Source: Ruegeria profundi (GTDB lineage: Bacteria > Pseudomonadota > Alphaproteobacteria > Rhodobacterales > Rhodobacteraceae). From it: DNA of 37,714 bases. Location of the stretch: assembly GCF_001507545.1 (NCBI RefSeq), contig NZ_LQBP01000017.1, positions 1 to 37,714 on the forward strand, written 5' to 3'. Of the stretch, positions 15,822-25,055 are shown one piece after another (position 1 is the first letter of the stretch; every line of letters begins with the position of its first letter). A program made the translations under genes and the position numbers. The notes under the pieces are model-generated. The model saw only the letters and a program-made list of their open reading frames with translations. It did not search any database and was not told where the DNA came from.

Positions 15822-17138
15822 ATGCGCGCGACGATACATGCTTGGACACTAAAATCTATGGCCGTGCTTCTGCATGTGTGTGTTCTCGCGTGCCTCATTT
15901 TGCCAGGTTTCGCGGTCGCACGGGAGGTGCGCGAGCAGCATGTTCAAACTGTTCTTGATGCTGTTGACGCCGTCTGCGGCCTGCCAGAGCTTACTGGTCT
16001 TGCTGCTCAGTCCGCCATTCCCGGAAGTTGGCTGATCAGCGAAAAACATCGTCCCAATATCGCAAGACCTCGTGTGATATCCATTCGGCTTGTCATGGCT
16101 GACCGCAGTGAGCTGGAAATTGAACGCCGTCAGCATAATGGGCAGCTGAGACAGTTTCGAGCGTCGCTGTGGCTTGACCATGGCAACGGCCCGGAACCTT
16201 ACCTTTTGGCGATCGCGGATGGGGGTTGCAATGTTCGATCAGGCCGCGAAATTCGGTCAGCAGGTGACGCCTGGCAATATCTTGATCAGCTTGATGGAGA
16301 CCTCACAACAGTAAGGTGGACCGAAACGCTGCAAGCCCCTTGGCCAGGTGGCGTAGACAAGGGCGGTGTGCGAGTCGGATTCATCGACTCCGGGCTTGCT
16401 TACGACCTGCCGGTTTTTCGTGAGCAACTGGCGCGCGGGGCGGACAAACAACCGCTTGGGTTCGACTATTGGGATATGGACCCGTGGCCCTATGATGGCG
16501 ACGTGTCACGCGGACGGTTCTTGCCCATCCGGCACGGGACGGCCGTCGCGTCCATCTTTGTTCGTGAAGCACCCGATGCCGCGATTGTTCCCTACAGGTA
16601 TCCGCGGCCGGACATGGCGCGCCTGGGCGATACCGTCGCGCGGGCCGCAGGTGATGGCGTGCGGATTTTAGCTATGCCGCTGGGCAGCAACAAAAAGTCG
16701 GAATGGGCCGCGTTTGAGGCCGCCTTGGACGCGTTCGATGTGCTTGCGATTGTCTCTGCGGGCAATAACGGACGGGATATCGACAAGAACCCGGTTTACC
16801 CGGCGGCGCTGTCCTCGGATCGGATCCTTACGGTGACATCGGCGGATGAGTTTGGACGTCTGGCTGAAGGCTCGAACTGGGGCCAAACCCATGTGGATGT
16901 GATGGTTCCGGCTGAAAACGTGCAGATCGTCGATTTTCGAGGTGCGTCGGGTGTCGCGTCAGGTTCGAGCTATGCTGTTCCGCGCGTTGCGGCGTTGGCT
17001 GCGCGTCTTCTGGCTGAAAGACCAGAGCTTACCGCCATAGAGCTTAAAAACAGTATTTTGAGACTAGCTAAGCCTTCTCCGTTCGAGCGTGACGGTGTGC
17101 TTTCAACAGGATGGATTCCCAATCCGTTAGATCCGTAG
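15822..17138 (+). CDS. Exported subtilisin-like (S8) serine protease
   Basis: A 438-residue protein. The signal peptide is MRATIHA... with core LLHVCVLACLILPGFAVA, ending near residue 33. A prodomain-like region of about 140 residues follows. The S8 catalytic domain spans about 180-420: Asp189 in VGFIDSGL, His238 in RHGTAVAS, oxyanion Asn315 in SAGNNG, and Ser383 in GSSYAVPRVAALAA. All catalytic residues are present. It therefore cleaves proteins in the periplasm or outside the cell; its substrate is unknown. It is convergent with, and its stop codon abuts, the double-trypsin gene. Such pairing suggests that the two act on the same process. The start is uncertain: a second ATG at 15858 would give a shorter signal peptide. 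Confidence 0.9.
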   Translation: MRATIHAWTLKSMAVLLHVCVLACLILPGFAVAREVREQHVQTVLDAVDAVCGLPELTGLAAQSAIPGSWLISEKHRPNIARPRVISIRLVMADRSELEIERRQHNGQLRQFRASLWLDHGNGPEPYLLAIADGGCNVRSGREIRSAGDAWQYLDQLDGDLTTVRWTETLQAPWPGGVDKGGVRVGFIDSGLAYDLPVFREQLARGADKQPLGFDYWDMDPWPYDGDVSRGRFLPIRHGTAVASIFVREAPDAAIVPYRYPRPDMARLGDTVARAAGDGVRILAMPLGSNKKSEWAAFEAALDAFDVLAIVSAGNNGRDIDKNPVYPAALSSDRILTVTSADEFGRLAEGSNWGQTHVDVMVPAENVQIVDFRGASGVASGSSYAVPRVAALAARLLAERPELTAIELKNSILRLAKPSPFERDGVLSTGWIPNPLDP

Positions 17139-19190
17139 CTACTGTCGTGTCGGGGCGGGTGGCGCGCTGTCGATAAATCGACGCGCAGCTTGCGCTTGCG
17201 TGGGATCAGCTTGAAGTAAGGCCTTGTATGCATCCTCAGCAAGTTCAGGCGCGTCGCCCCACACGCCTGATTGAATGGCGAACCGGAGGACCTGAGGGTC
17301 ATCCTGGGCCAGTTCCATCGCGCGGCGTGCGTGGTGCGTCATCTCACTGAACCTGCCCGCCAGTTGCAATGATACCAGCAGCGAAATGCGCGCATTGAGA
17401 GAATTCGGGACTTGATCGACTGCCTGCCCATGAAGGGCAATCGCCGCGTCAAAGTCGCCCGCACGCGCCAAAATGCGGCCTGCTTCCAAAAGTTGTCCTT
17501 GATTTTGGGTCGCGGAACAGGTGTCGGCCAGCGCTGCCAAATCCTTGTCCTGCCCGGCGGTGACGTCCAAGGCATCCATCGCGTCAACGCAATCCGCCAA
17601 AGCCGACCCGAGGCTGGCTGTAATCTCGGTCGCGCGCGGATCATCTCTGAGTGAAAGAAGGGCGCGAATATCAGCGACTGGAATGGCTTCATAGCGGCCT
17701 TCGCCGCCACCGGCATTGATGCCCACAAGCCCTCCGTCCTTGTTGACAAGCGCACCACCACTGACGCCGGGTTGCATATAAGATGTCACATGAACGCGCC
17801 CAAGATCCGCGCCGGGTGCAGGCGTCGCGATCAGCGCGCCGGGGTCGAACACGCGCACCTCCTGACTGCCAACATCCGCACCGATTGCGTAGGTCTCATC
17901 AATTGCCGCTTGCTCGTGGTCCAATTCGGCGATGATGCCTGTAGTTGGCAACCCATCCACTTCGATAAGTGCAAGATCACCGGCATAGGCAGATGGCACC
18001 ACACGTCCGTCGCGCGGACCGTCCGGTGTAAAGACAACGACATCCGGCTGATTGGCGACTACATGGCGGTTGGTCACAAGCAGGTTCGGCCCAATTCGCG
18101 TGGCGCTGGCAACCGGGTCGAAACTGGATATCAGGAAGACCGCCTGTCGCAACTGGCAAACCGGCGCCGGGTGCGGGCAGTCGCCGAGAGCCTCAGCGCT
18201 TGGTTCATCCGTTGGACTACCGTTCAGCAACAGCACTGCTGTAATCTGTCGCCCTGCGCGCTCGACCCTTACGTCGACCTGCGCGGCATTTTCCGGCAAG
18301 AGGGACAGAGCCGCGACAGCGTCGCGCGGCTTGAGCACTCGGCGGCCGTCAACATGCGTGACAAGGTCGTCTGGCAAAAGCCCGGCAACCTCAGCCGCGC
18401 CACCCGGTTGTAGCGCGGAAATAACGGGCGCGGCTTTTTCGGCAAGTTGCTTTCGGCCCGGGTTTGCAAGGCTCCAGCCCGGATCGGGATAAGTGACAAT
18501 GCCGTCTTCGGCCAGCGCATCCGCAACACGGATAAGCAGGTCAGTCGAGACCGCGAAATTAACCCCGATATTCGTATCACCGCTCGACGCAAATATGCCC
18601 GACATCATGCCAAGAAGGCGCCCGTTTGCATCAACAAGCGCGCCGCCTGATACTCCGGGGTTTGCTGCAGCATCGGTTTGAACAAAGTGCTCAACCGGAT
18701 TGAAACCAGCGTCCGAAATGTCGAGCGCCGAGACCACCCCGCAGGTGACGGAGATACCCAGCCCCCAAGCATTGCCCATCGCGCAGGCTGGTGCCGCCAG
18801 CGCAGGCGGCGGGGCAATCTCAAAACCCGGGAGATCAACATCCACGCGCAGCAGAGCGATATCGCTGGCGGCATCTGACGCGATCAGCGTTGCGGGCAAA
18901 ACACGCCCATCCCACATGCGCACATCTATGCGGTTGGCTGGCTCGATCACATGCCATGCCGTTGCGATAAAGCCTGAGGGCAGCACAACACCGCTGCCTT
19001 CCGGCGCAACCCCCGGTCGTGTCCCGGCACCGCCCTGCGCGTGGCCGGGCCACACGGGAAGCACGGACACAACCGATTTGATCGTGTCAGCGGGAAAACC
19101 GTGCAATGTTTCGCCAGATGATCCCGACGGTAGCATTATCGCCACCGCGAGTGCTGTAAGGGTTCTCATTACGGCTGTGATACTGATCAC
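17139..19190 (-). CDS. Tandem trypsin-PDZ-trypsin-TPR serine protease
   Basis: A 683-residue exported protein with an uncommon order of domains: signal peptide (core LTALAVAIMLP), trypsin-like domain 1 (His80 in ATAWHVIEP, Asp110 in SDIALLRVD, Ser181 in PGVSGGALV), a PDZ domain (about 254-323), trypsin-like domain 2 (His376 in VTNRHVV, Asp405 in GDLALIEVD, Ser477 in PGVSGGALV), and tetratricopeptide-like helices (about 560-670). Both triads are intact. It belongs to the DegP/HtrA-like proteases of the periplasm, but ordinary HtrA has only one protease domain. I chose the GTG at 19190 because GGAG lies nine bases upstream; an ATG at 19169 is the alternative, and the frame is open to 19277. The stop abuts that of the S8 protease (TAG then CTA). 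Confidence 0.85.
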   Translation of the reverse strand: MISITAVMRTLTALAVAIMLPSGSSGETLHGFPADTIKSVVSVLPVWPGHAQGGAGTRPGVAPEGSGVVLPSGFIATAWHVIEPANRIDVRMWDGRVLPATLIASDAASDIALLRVDVDLPGFEIAPPPALAAPACAMGNAWGLGISVTCGVVSALDISDAGFNPVEHFVQTDAAANPGVSGGALVDANGRLLGMMSGIFASSGDTNIGVNFAVSTDLLIRVADALAEDGIVTYPDPGWSLANPGRKQLAEKAAPVISALQPGGAAEVAGLLPDDLVTHVDGRRVLKPRDAVAALSLLPENAAQVDVRVERAGRQITAVLLLNGSPTDEPSAEALGDCPHPAPVCQLRQAVFLISSFDPVASATRIGPNLLVTNRHVVANQPDVVVFTPDGPRDGRVVPSAYAGDLALIEVDGLPTTGIIAELDHEQAAIDETYAIGADVGSQEVRVFDPGALIATPAPGADLGRVHVTSYMQPGVSGGALVNKDGGLVGINAGGGEGRYEAIPVADIRALLSLRDDPRATEITASLGSALADCVDAMDALDVTAGQDKDLAALADTCSATQNQGQLLEAGRILARAGDFDAAIALHGQAVDQVPNSLNARISLLVSLQLAGRFSEMTHHARRAMELAQDDPQVLRFAIQSGVWGDAPELAEDAYKALLQADPTQAQAARRFIDSAPPAPTRQ

Positions 19191-19748
19191 GATTGATGTC
19201 TCCGTTCCAAAAACACTAATCCTGCTGTCCTCCCCTGGACACGCTTGTTGAAGGGGCAGGGACAATATGGTCGCCATCAGACCTGACGCCTTCGGATTGG
19301 ATTTGCCCGGCTGGATACGCCAGAATCGCTCCGCACCGATATTTGAGTTGGCCTTTCAAAAAGTCAGTTCGGCAAGGTTGGGTTCCGCCATACTTCAGCC
19401 TTCATTGCTCAAAGGAACGCGTGTCTTGCACCCTGACCTCCGTCGTGGCTGATGGATGCTAACATATCGAGGCAGTTCAAAGCGAATAGGGCAACGCTGG
19501 CGTTCTTGACTGCTGTACGGATTCGGAAAACAGGCCAGGCGGATGGCTGAAATCTGTTGGTATAGCACTGGCAAAGAGCTTAAAAGAGGCGAAAGAGTAA
19601 GCCGTTCGCCTGACTTTAAAAAAGAATTTGAAATATTGCGCTTTTGGACAGTTTTCGGGTTCAACGTGCAGGGCATTTAGGGGCCACTTGGCAAGCAGGT
19701 TGCAAGAATAATTCTGTGGCATAGCTTTAGCCAGATCAGAGACGTGTA
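19191..19748. other. Divergent intergenic region, protease / antiporter
   Basis: These 558 bases separate divergent genes. A 61-codon frame at 19267-19452 on the plus strand has no recognisable domain or ribosome binding site. I see no strong palindrome. The composition is AT-richer towards the antiporter start, as expected for a promoter. Confidence 0.4.
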
Positions 19749-22250
19749 ATGGATATTGTTCTTGTAACAACAGTGGTTGCATCGCTTTTTGTCGTGATCG
19801 GCCTGGCCGAGCCAGCCGCGACGCGGCTTCGTATTCCGTATAGCGTTGTACTTGCTGTTCTTGGCACGATTATTGGCGTGGCTGCGGCCTTTTTTCTTCG
19901 AACCGACCTGACCGAAGTGATGAACCCAGTGGCCGAAGCTATCCTTGGGCTACCGATCAGCGCGAATGTTTTCCTGTACTTGTTCCTGCCAACGCTGCTT
20001 TTTCAAGCGACGCTTGGAATGAACTTGCGGCGTATGATGGATGACTGGGTTCCGATACTCGTCCTGGCAATCGTCGCGGTTTTTGTCGCCACCTTCACGG
20101 TTGGCTTTGCCCTGGCAGCCGTAAGTTCGCTATCTGTTGTCGCGTGTCTTTTGCTGGGCGCGATCATTTCGACAACCGACCCATCGGCTGTTGTGAGTAT
20201 TTTTCGGTCAATTGCGGCACCGCAAAGACTGTCCCGGATAATCGAAGGCGAGAGCCTGCTGAATGATGCAGCCGCGATTGCATTGTTCGGGCTGTTCATC
20301 GGCTTTGTGATGGTTGGCGCACCGGACCCAAAGCCAAGTGACGCTCTGATCCAGTTTCCCTTGCTTTTGGTTGGGGGTGCCGTGACTGGTTGGATTCTGG
20401 CCCGCGCCAGCCTGTGGCTGATGTCCTTGATCGAGGGCTTTGAGCTGGCGCAGATCTCAATCTCGATCGCGTTGCCATACCTTGCCTATGTCGTCGCCGA
20501 GCAGAGTGTCGGTGCATCTGGCGTCATTGCAGTTGTCGTTTCGGGCATCACTTTGAATCTGTCTGCGCCTGGGCGTTTGACCCCGCAGGCATGGGCGCGC
20601 TTGTCGGATGTTTGGGGTGTGCTTGCGCATTGGGCCGGGGCGCTGATCTTTATTCTTGCCGCACTGCTGATCCCAAGGTTGCTGAGCGGCTTTCAGTGGT
20701 CAGATTTTGGGCTGATCCTTGTGGTGATTGTTGCAGCTGTTGCTGCCCGCGTTTTCATTCTGTTTGGCTTCCTGCCCTTTTTGACCCTGCTACGTGTTTC
20801 TCCGCCAGTGGATCGCCCCTTCCGTTTTGCAATTCTCTGGGGCGGTATGCGCGGTGCAGTAACCCTTGCGCTGGCATTGGCCGTTACAGAGAACGCCCAA
20901 GTCGCGGCCGAGACAAAAAGGGCCGTTGGTATCCTTGCGACGGGTTTCACCCTGTTCACCCTTATCGTTCAGGGGCCAACCCTTCGGCCATTCATACGCC
21001 GCCTTGGGCTTGATAAGCTTTCAGCCGTGGACGAAGCCCTGTCCCGACAGGTCATCGCCGTTTCATTACAGACGGTCCGCGAAGACGTGGAAAAGACCAC
21101 ATCAAGCTATGAACTGAAGCCCGATATCATCCGATCAGAGGCTGTTCAATTTGGTCAAAGGCTTGAGGCCGCGGTGCGTTCCGCAGAGGAACGCAAGGAT
21201 ATTCTGGACCGAGATCGCGTAACCCTGGGCCTTATCGCACTGGCCGGTGCCGAGAGGAATTTTGTTCTGGGTCACATGCGCGACCGATCGCTTTCGACAC
21301 GTTTGGCCGAACGGGCACTTTTGGACATTGATCGACTGATTGAGGCAACGCGCCTGCAAGGCCGCACGGGGTATCTACGGGCGGCGCGCCGAACCATCGA
21401 TTATGGCAGATTTTTTCGCGTCACCGCTTTTCTGAATGACAGACTGCGTTTGCGGGCTCCGCTGGCCCGTGTAACCGCGCATCGCTTTGAAGTATTGCTT
21501 GCCCAACGTCTGGTGCTTCGCGATATCTACCGCTTTGTGGATCAACGCATTCGCCGGATACACGGGCGTCGCGTCGCGGGCATCCTCAGAGAGCTTATTG
21601 ACCGGAGGGCCGAGTATGTAGACACCGCCCTTGACGGCCTTCAGCTTCAATATCCCGGCTTTGCCGAAGAAGTTCAGCGCCGCTTCATCCGCCGGATCGC
21701 TTTGCGGCTGGAAGAACGGGAATACTCCGAGATGTTCGACGAGGGTTTGATTGGGGCCGAACTGTATTCAGTGCTTTTGCATGACGTTTCCGAAAAGCGC
21801 ACGGCAGCCGAAGCGCGCCCGATGATCGATATCGCACCGCGTGCGGCGGAGCTTGTAAAACGAATACCGGTTTTGTCGGACGTAAGCCCGTCCGGGCTTC
21901 GCCGCCTTGTGCGCGCATTAAAGACCCGCCACGTAGAAGCAGGCGAGATTATCATCCAGAAAAACGCCCCGGCGCGCAGGGTCTACTTTATCGTCTCAGG
22001 CGCGGTTGAGCTCGAAATGGCTGGACAAAGCTGGCGCTTGGGGCGAGGTGAAATTTTTGGTCAGACTGAATTGTTGCTGCGTCAAAAACGCCGGGCAACC
22101 GTCCGTGCGATTGTGCCCACAACGCTTTTGATTTTGGACGAGGAAAAATTCCGCAGACTCGTCCAGCGCAGCAAGTCCCTGCGTGAGGCAATAGTCGCGA
22201 GCGCTGCAAACCAGGGCGTTGAACTGCGTAAGCTCATCGAAACAGAGTGA
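19749..22250 (+). CDS. CPA1 Na+/H+ antiporter with C-terminal cyclic-nucleotide-binding-like domain
   Basis: An 833-residue membrane protein. Residues 1-420 form about 12 helices with the CPA1 (NhaP/NHE) core: Asp144 in STTDPSAVVS and the ion-binding pair Asn172-Asp173 in EGESLLNDA. A long cytoplasmic tail follows, mostly helical, and from about 700 to 810 a cyclic-nucleotide-binding-like beta roll (IIIQKNAPARRVYFIVSGAVELEM, GEIFGQTELLL). This layout is like the plant SOS1 and NHE-type sperm antiporters. It exchanges sodium (or potassium) for protons and probably senses a ligand through the tail. The start ATG at 19749 has only a weak ribosome binding site. It stands alone between divergent and co-directional genes. 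Confidence 0.92.
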   Translation: MDIVLVTTVVASLFVVIGLAEPAATRLRIPYSVVLAVLGTIIGVAAAFFLRTDLTEVMNPVAEAILGLPISANVFLYLFLPTLLFQATLGMNLRRMMDDWVPILVLAIVAVFVATFTVGFALAAVSSLSVVACLLLGAIISTTDPSAVVSIFRSIAAPQRLSRIIEGESLLNDAAAIALFGLFIGFVMVGAPDPKPSDALIQFPLLLVGGAVTGWILARASLWLMSLIEGFELAQISISIALPYLAYVVAEQSVGASGVIAVVVSGITLNLSAPGRLTPQAWARLSDVWGVLAHWAGALIFILAALLIPRLLSGFQWSDFGLILVVIVAAVAARVFILFGFLPFLTLLRVSPPVDRPFRFAILWGGMRGAVTLALALAVTENAQVAAETKRAVGILATGFTLFTLIVQGPTLRPFIRRLGLDKLSAVDEALSRQVIAVSLQTVREDVEKTTSSYELKPDIIRSEAVQFGQRLEAAVRSAEERKDILDRDRVTLGLIALAGAERNFVLGHMRDRSLSTRLAERALLDIDRLIEATRLQGRTGYLRAARRTIDYGRFFRVTAFLNDRLRLRAPLARVTAHRFEVLLAQRLVLRDIYRFVDQRIRRIHGRRVAGILRELIDRRAEYVDTALDGLQLQYPGFAEEVQRRFIRRIALRLEEREYSEMFDEGLIGAELYSVLLHDVSEKRTAAEARPMIDIAPRAAELVKRIPVLSDVSPSGLRRLVRALKTRHVEAGEIIIQKNAPARRVYFIVSGAVELEMAGQSWRLGRGEIFGQTELLLRQKRRATVRAIVPTTLLILDEEKFRRLVQRSKSLREAIVASAANQGVELRKLIETE

Positions 22251-22448
22251 ATTTCTTTGTCGCTCTATCGAACTGAGTGCTGTCCCGTACTGCGATCCTG
22301 AGATATCGAATTGGCTTTAGCTCGCTGGCCCATCGCACCAGAAACGCGGCATTTTAACGAATCTGGAATTTATGGCACTCTTCCCGCCAGGCGAGATTAG
22401 ATCCGTCTTGCAAATGATCTGCCGCTTATGCCCTGGGAGGAGCCCGCT

Positions 22449-23849
22449 ATGAACCTGAGACCTGACCCTACATTTCACGCAACCCCAAAACTTGCCATGG
22501 AAGCGCCTGCGGAAACGCTTGCCTTCACATTGATGCTCAGCCCGGATGGCTCGGAACCTGATGGGCTGGCCGTTATAGATGTTGATCCAAAATCCAAGAC
22601 CTACGGCCAGATCGTTCATAAGCTTATGATGCCCAACAAGGGGGATGAGTTTCATCATTTTGGCTGGAATGCCTGCTCTTCGGCGCTGTCTCCATTGACC
22701 GGACATGCCTTTTTAGAGCGGCGATATCTGATTATACCGGGTATCCGGTCCTCTCGCATTTATGTAATCGATGTGAAAGAGCCGCTGAAGGCAAAAATTC
22801 ACAAGATAATCGAGCCAGAAGAGGTCTTCGCCAAAACTGGTTATTCGCGTCCGCATACGATCCATTGCGGCCCCGAAGGTATCTACGTTTCAACGCTTGG
22901 TGGCGGCGGGCCGGATGGAACTGATGGACCTCCGGGTATTTTTATCATGGATTGCGAGACATTCGATATCCTTGGGCGCTACGAAATGGACCGGGGCGAG
23001 CAAGACAAACACTATGACTTCTGGTGGAACCTTCCGCGTGATTACATGGTGAGTTCCGAGTGGGGACTGCCGCCGCAATTCGAAAACGGGATCGTGGCCG
23101 AAGATTTGCTGTCCAACAAATATGGTCACAAGATTCACTTCTGGAATTTGCGCGAACGTCGGAATGTCCAGACCATTGATCTGGGCGAAAACCATCAAAT
23201 GGCTTTGGAAATCCGGCCCGCTCATGATCCTGCAAAGGATTATGGCTTCTGTGGTGTCGTGGTCGACACGACGAACCTGCAGGGTTGCATCTTCACGTGG
23301 TGGCAAAAAGACGACGGCACGTTTGAGGCGAAAAAGACCATCACAATTGATCCACGGCCAGAGAAGGCCGAAAACCTCCCACCCCTTCTGCAAGGGTTTG
23401 AGGCCGTGCCGCCATTGGTGACCGACATCGACCTTAGCCTTGACGACAGGTACCTCTATGTCGCGTGCTGGGGTCAGGGTGAAATGCATCAGTACGATGT
23501 TTCCGACCCGATGAACCCCAAGCTGACCGGGAAGGTAGAGCTAGGCGGTATTGCGCGCGGCGCGAAGCATCCGAATGGCAAAGGCTTTGCCTACGGTCCG
23601 CAAATGGTCGAGATCAGCCGGGATGGCAAGCGGGTCTATTGGACCAACTCGTTGTATTCAACTTGGGATGATCAATTCTACCCCGACGATGAGGGCGGGC
23701 AAATGGTGATGGCCAATGTCGGTGAAAACGGTGGCTTGGAACTGGACAAGGATTTCTATGTTGAGTTCCCGAAAGGCTATCGCAGCCACCAGATACGCCT
23801 TGAAGGCGGTGACTGTTCAACCGATAGTTTCTGCTACCCGTCCGTCTGA
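22449..23849 (+). CDS. mtoX: Methanethiol oxidase / selenium-binding protein SBP56 family
   Basis: A 466-residue beta-propeller protein. SBP56 signature stretches are HHFGWNACSS (near 70), SRPHTIHCGPEGIYVST, YDFWWNLPRDYMVSSEWG, DISLDDRYLYVACWGQGE-like at 325-345, and the C-terminal end SHQIRLEGGDCSTDSFCYP. Bacterial members such as MtoX of Hyphomicrobium and Ruegeria oxidise methanethiol with O2 to formaldehyde, H2S and H2O2 and contain copper. No signal peptide is visible, unlike in the periplasmic MtoX, so it may act in the cytoplasm. The ATG at 22449 is chosen because GGAGGAG lies just upstream. A membrane protein gene follows within three bases. The family also includes proteins of other roles, so the enzyme activity is inferred. 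Confidence 0.85.
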   Translation: MNLRPDPTFHATPKLAMEAPAETLAFTLMLSPDGSEPDGLAVIDVDPKSKTYGQIVHKLMMPNKGDEFHHFGWNACSSALSPLTGHAFLERRYLIIPGIRSSRIYVIDVKEPLKAKIHKIIEPEEVFAKTGYSRPHTIHCGPEGIYVSTLGGGGPDGTDGPPGIFIMDCETFDILGRYEMDRGEQDKHYDFWWNLPRDYMVSSEWGLPPQFENGIVAEDLLSNKYGHKIHFWNLRERRNVQTIDLGENHQMALEIRPAHDPAKDYGFCGVVVDTTNLQGCIFTWWQKDDGTFEAKKTITIDPRPEKAENLPPLLQGFEAVPPLVTDIDLSLDDRYLYVACWGQGEMHQYDVSDPMNPKLTGKVELGGIARGAKHPNGKGFAYGPQMVEISRDGKRVYWTNSLYSTWDDQFYPDDEGGQMVMANVGENGGLELDKDFYVEFPKGYRSHQIRLEGGDCSTDSFCYPSV

Positions 23850-23852
23850 CGC

Positions 23853-24512
23853 GTGGGCGGATTGGAAACGACAACAGCTCTTTGGTGGGCTGTTGTCGCC
23901 TCGGGCATATACCATGGGATTAATCCCGGGATGGGGTGGCCACTGGCGGTTTCCGCCGCATTGATGGACAAGAGCCGCAACAGTTTCTTCAACGCATTGA
24001 TCGCTTTGGCCGCCGGGCATCTTTTTGCGATGGCTGCCATTCTTTTTCCTTTCACAGCGCTGCTGTTTCTGGCTGAACGGCAACGTGAAATTCAGATTGG
24101 CGCGGCATGTCTTGTGATCGGGCTTGGCGTCTATCTTTTGGTCAACCGCCGCCACCCGCGCTTTCTTGCGCGTGTGCCGCCGTCTCGGCTTGCACTGTGG
24201 TCATTTCTGGCGGCAATGGCGCACGGTGCGGGATTGATGTTGGTGCCAATCTATCTTGGGATCTGCCGCACGATCGCAACTGACGCGGGTCACGCAGCCG
24301 CCTCTGACCTGATGACTGGTAACGCGAAAGTCGCCGTGTTGGTTGCTTTGGCCCACACAGCTGCGATGACATCCTCTGGCGGTCTGCTTGCGTTCGGAGT
24401 CTACCGTTGGCTGGGGTTGCGATTTCTTTCCAAGAGCTGGTTCAACCTGGACCTGGTGTGGGCGCTGAGCCTGATCCTTGTAGGAGTTCTGTCGCTGATG
24501 TTTGTGCACTAA
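23853..24512 (+). CDS. Polytopic membrane protein coupled to the methanethiol oxidase gene
   Basis: A 219-residue protein with about six hydrophobic helices. Three conserved-looking histidine sites lie in or near helices: GIYHGINPGMGWP (about 18-30), AMAHGAGLMLVP (about 120-132) and ALAHTAAMTSSGG (about 170-183). HxxNP and HG patterns in helices recall metal transporters of the HupE/UreH type, but I cannot assign a family. The GTG start is three bases after the oxidase stop, so the two are translationally coupled and probably work together. As the oxidase is a copper enzyme in its studied members, copper delivery is a plausible role. Export of a sulfur product is another. Confidence 0.8.
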   Translation: MGGLETTTALWWAVVASGIYHGINPGMGWPLAVSAALMDKSRNSFFNALIALAAGHLFAMAAILFPFTALLFLAERQREIQIGAACLVIGLGVYLLVNRRHPRFLARVPPSRLALWSFLAAMAHGAGLMLVPIYLGICRTIATDAGHAAASDLMTGNAKVAVLVALAHTAAMTSSGGLLAFGVYRWLGLRFLSKSWFNLDLVWALSLILVGVLSLMFVH

Positions 24513-24735
24513 GTTGATCGATCCCTGGGTTAAGCTTTTAGAAGAGTTGCTAACAAATGCTACACGCTGCGCGGTGCATCTTGGGTTTAGAAGCTGCAAG
24601 GACAAACTAGAGTTTAGTGTTCCGCAGGCGTCAAAAAACTTGCCAGACAAATAGCGTTTATCCGGTATTGCAGGACTCAGTCAACGAAATCACTTTTTCG
24701 GAGATTTCGATTGCTGTTTATTTTCAGGATGTTGA

Positions 24736-24810
<75 letters not shown>

Positions 24811-24893
24811 GCTGTGGGCGGGTGATTAGACTTAAACGAAACGCGGCGCAAGGGTCTCTGGACGGTTTTTTTCGCCTCCTGTAGAGAAAGAGC

Positions 24894-25049
24894 ATGGCAG
24901 AAAGAACTACACCCAAAAAACAGGGCAAATCCGGGGATGCGCGCGAAGAGCGTTTGAAGGCGGCGCTGAAGGCGAATATGGCGCGGCGCAAGGCGCAGGC
25001 CAAGGCGCGGGCGGCATCCGAGGATAAATCCGTAAAGGACGAGGGATAA
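24894..25049 (+). CDS. 51-residue basic protein upstream of murA
   Basis: A 51-residue protein rich in lysine, arginine and alanine. It begins MAERTTPKKQGK and then forms one long charged helix (EERLKAALKANMARRKAQAKARAA). There is no signal peptide or cysteine. The gene ends six bases before murA and lies on the same strand, so it probably leads the murA operon. I recall small proteins of this composition before murA in related Rhodobacteraceae, which supports it being real. The helix could bind nucleic acid or ribosomes, but nothing proves it. The reading frame is intact and uses GC-rich third positions like its neighbours. Confidence 0.75.
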   Translation: MAERTTPKKQGKSGDAREERLKAALKANMARRKAQAKARAASEDKSVKDEG

Positions 25050-25055
25050 GAGCAG

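Noticed and set aside
24685..24709. Hairpin with arms CGAAATC and GATTTCG behind tRNA-Thr
   Set aside because: No T-run in the direction of tRNA-Thr transcription, and the 11-base loop is long; not strong enough to call a terminator.
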